A stretch of DNA of 64,000 bases, taken from positions 13,825 to 77,824 of the forward strand of contig JBBJOW010000011.1 in assembly GCA_037724045.1 (NCBI GenBank), read 5' to 3'. The notes under the pieces were generated by a model. The model made no database searches. It saw only the letters and a list, made by a program, of their open reading frames with translations, and was not told where the DNA came from. Of this stretch, positions 62,573 to 64,000 are shown in pieces (positions within the stretch are counted from its first letter, which is position 1; each line of letters begins with the position of its first letter). Source of the stretch: DATLGB01 sp037724045. Lineage in GTDB: Bacteria; Actinomycetota; Thermoleophilia; Solirubrobacterales; Solirubrobacteraceae. Position numbers and translations under genes: made by a program.

Positions 62573-64000
62573 CGCAGTGGTGAGCGGAGGCGAAGCCGTC
62601 GGCGCAGCGGTGGCCGTCGGCACAGCGCTCGCGGTGGGGGCGGCGGTGGCGGTTGCCGTGGCCGTCGACGTCGGTGTGGCCGTGGCCGTGGCGGTGGGCG
62701 TCGCGGTCGCCGTGGCTGTCGCCGTGGCGGTGGGCGTCGCGGTCGCCGTGGCGGTGGCGGTGGGCGTCGCGGTGGCGGTGGCGGTGGCGGTGGGCGTCGC
62801 GGTGGCGGTGGCGGTGGCCGTCGGCGTCGCGGTCGCGCTCGCGGTTGGCGTCGGCGTCGCGGTCGCGGTCGCGGTGGGCGTCGCGGTCGCGGTCGCGGTG
62901 GGCGTCGGTGTGGCCGTCGCCGCCCTGACCTCCGTGACCGCCCTACCGGAATCGTTGCCGCTGACCGGATCAAACGTCGCGCGCTGCACCGTCACCGTGT
63001 TCGACAGAGCCGGATCGGCGACCGTCGGGCGCACCGTGATCTCTCGCTGCACCCCAGCGCCACTGACCACATCCCCCAACTGACACGTCACCACCCGCGC
63101 GGTCTCGGTGCAACCAGCAGATGCCGACACGAACTCCACGCCGCTTGGCAGCGCGTCACGGACGCTGACGCCCTGAGCGACGTCGGGCCCGAGATTCTGC
63201 ACGCTCACCGTGTACGTCAACGGCTGACCGACCTGGCCGGGGTCCGGCGCATCTGACAACCCGACCGCCAGATCAGCCGCCACCCGCAGCCTCGTCACAA
63301 ACGCGTCGCGCGAGCCGCCGGAAGCAGCCTGAAACGCGCTCACCGTACGAAAGGTCGCCGACTCGGTGTAGCCGGTCACGTAGGCGTCGCCGGCCGCGTT
63401 GACCGCGATACCCGCCGCGCCGTCGAAGCTGTTGCCGCCGAGGTAGGTGGAGTAGGCAAGGCTCGACAGGGCGCCCGGTCCGTTGAACTTGCTAACAAAA
63501 GCGTCGCTGCCACCGCCGCCGTAGATGGCCTGCACGGCATTGCTGACCGGAAATTTTGTCGAATTGGTTTGCCCGGTCACGTAGGCGCTGCCCGCCTGGT
63601 CCACCGCGATACCCATGGCCTCGTCGGGTGAGATGGTCCCCAGGTACGACGACGACACCAAGGGGGCCGCGCCGCTGGCGCCCAGCTTGCTGACAAAGGC
63701 ATCGCTGCCGCCGCCGCCGAAGGCCGCCTGGACCGGGCTCACGGTCGGGAAGTTCGTCGAACCAGTCTGCCCCGTCACGTGGGCGCTGCCCGCCTGGTCC
63801 ACCGCGATCCCCCGGCCGATGTCGTCACCGGTGCCCCCCAGGTAGGTGGAGTACGTAAGCGCCGAGCCCGCCGCGTCGAGCTTGCTCACAAACGCATCGT
63901 TAACGCCCGCCAGGGCGGGCTGCAGCGCGCCCACGGTGGGAAAGCTCGTCGAAGCCGTCTGCCCGGTCACGTAGGCGCTGCCCGCAGCGTCCACCGCGAT
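61994..64000 (-). CDS. SBBP-repeat/DUF11 surface protein with Thr/Pro-Thr/Ala stalk and FN3-like cassette (5' end off window)
   Basis: Partial gene open to the right edge, at least 668 codons. SBBP seven-bladed-propeller repeats (VDQAGSAYVTGQTNSTKFPV, LAYSTYLGGNSFDGAAGIAV) cover the visible N-terminal 235 residues. A DUF11/CARDB-like Ig domain follows (VGLSDAPDPGQVGQPLTYTV, then SNTVTVQRATFDPVSGNDSG). A stalk of Thr-Pro and Thr-Ala repeats, encoded by hexa- and dodecanucleotide repeats at about 62640-62935, leads to the 192-residue basic/FN3-like module. Predicted to be exported and displayed at the surface; the signal peptide is outside the window. Confidence 0.87.
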   Translation of the reverse strand: MAVDAAGSAYVTGQTASTSFPTVGALQPALAGVNDAFVSKLDAAGSALTYSTYLGGTGDDIGRGIAVDQAGSAHVTGQTGSTNFPTVSPVQAAFGGGGSDAFVSKLGASGAAPLVSSSYLGTISPDEAMGIAVDQAGSAYVTGQTNSTKFPVSNAVQAIYGGGGSDAFVSKFNGPGALSSLAYSTYLGGNSFDGAAGIAVNAAGDAYVTGYTESATFRTVSAFQAASGGSRDAFVTRLRVAADLAVGLSDAPDPGQVGQPLTYTVSVQNLGPDVAQGVSVRDALPSGVEFVSASAGCTETARVVTCQLGDVVSGAGVQREITVRPTVADPALSNTVTVQRATFDPVSGNDSGRAVTEVRAATATPTPTATATATPTATATATPTPTASATATPTATATATATPTATATATATPTATATATATPTATATATATATPTATATATPTSTATATATAAPTASAVPTATAAPTASPPLTTAPLIGGLPSGPGDESTPQGGATDSRAEGLRRCLAQVGRHQKRERRLARRGPAGKRAAALRHMRRHAKSRRRACLKRFGRRPGRVTALTARAASATSIKLTFNAPGTDGRRGPAARSYLVKQSLRPIAGARSFARARTLCDGACRFSVTKIGAKVTLNITDLLPNTTYRYALAARDNLTGRLGPRSKTARAKTR

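Overview
The window is one very GC-rich, gene-dense bacterial scaffold segment of 64 kb, with two 100-N assembly gaps. Gene content (actinobacterial-style MoxR/DUF58/SpoIIM/RDD cluster, ftsEX, prfB next to an Orn/Lys/Arg-type decarboxylase, a UGP2-type UDP-sugar pyrophosphorylase, fused sigma factors and many huge secreted propeller proteins with C-terminal FN3-like modules) and GTG/TTG starts with tight ATGA/GTGA overlaps suggest Actinomycetota, most likely class Thermoleophilia (Solirubrobacterales). That placement is inference from family memory, not a search. No rRNA, tRNA or CRISPR was seen.

Region 1 (0-15.3 kb) is mostly housekeeping. A split thiamine-diphosphate enzyme runs off the left edge. 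It is divergent from a MerR regulator that is translationally coupled to S-adenosylhomocysteine hydrolase, followed by a short-form paralogue; a 26-bp palindrome sits between the divergent genes. Then come a GAF-PP2C phosphatase, UDP-sugar pyrophosphorylase, CtaG, ComF, hibernation factor, a long palindromic element, secA, a vapBC-like pair, and a LuxR response regulator divergent from a degenerate kinase coupled to an intact histidine kinase.

Region 2 (15.3-39.9 kb) opens with a 2279-residue secreted multidomain protein. Next are a second vapBC abutting prfB (with a programmed +1 frameshift), a PLP decarboxylase, nadC-nadA, an ECF-like sigma factor with a membrane and acidic tail, a thrombospondin type 3 repeat protein, an M16 peptidase, ftsE-ftsX, and a run of overlapping genes for membrane proteins, MoxR and DUF58, ending in divergent SpoIIM-like and RDD genes.

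Region 3 (39.9-64 kb) is accessory and surface-directed. It holds a CvpA-type membrane serine protease, a striking FtsH-like protease with three tandem AAA+ modules, a peptide-binding protein, a Ser/Gly-stalk protein, a BNR/sialidase-fold protein, and five secreted propeller, Calx-beta or calcium-repeat proteins. These five share a C-terminal basic/FN3-like module; in three of them it is a near-identical 579-nt cassette. The region also has long inverted repeats, direct repeats, a scrambled serine-recombinase pseudogene and several broken small ORFs, all marks of repeated rearrangement.
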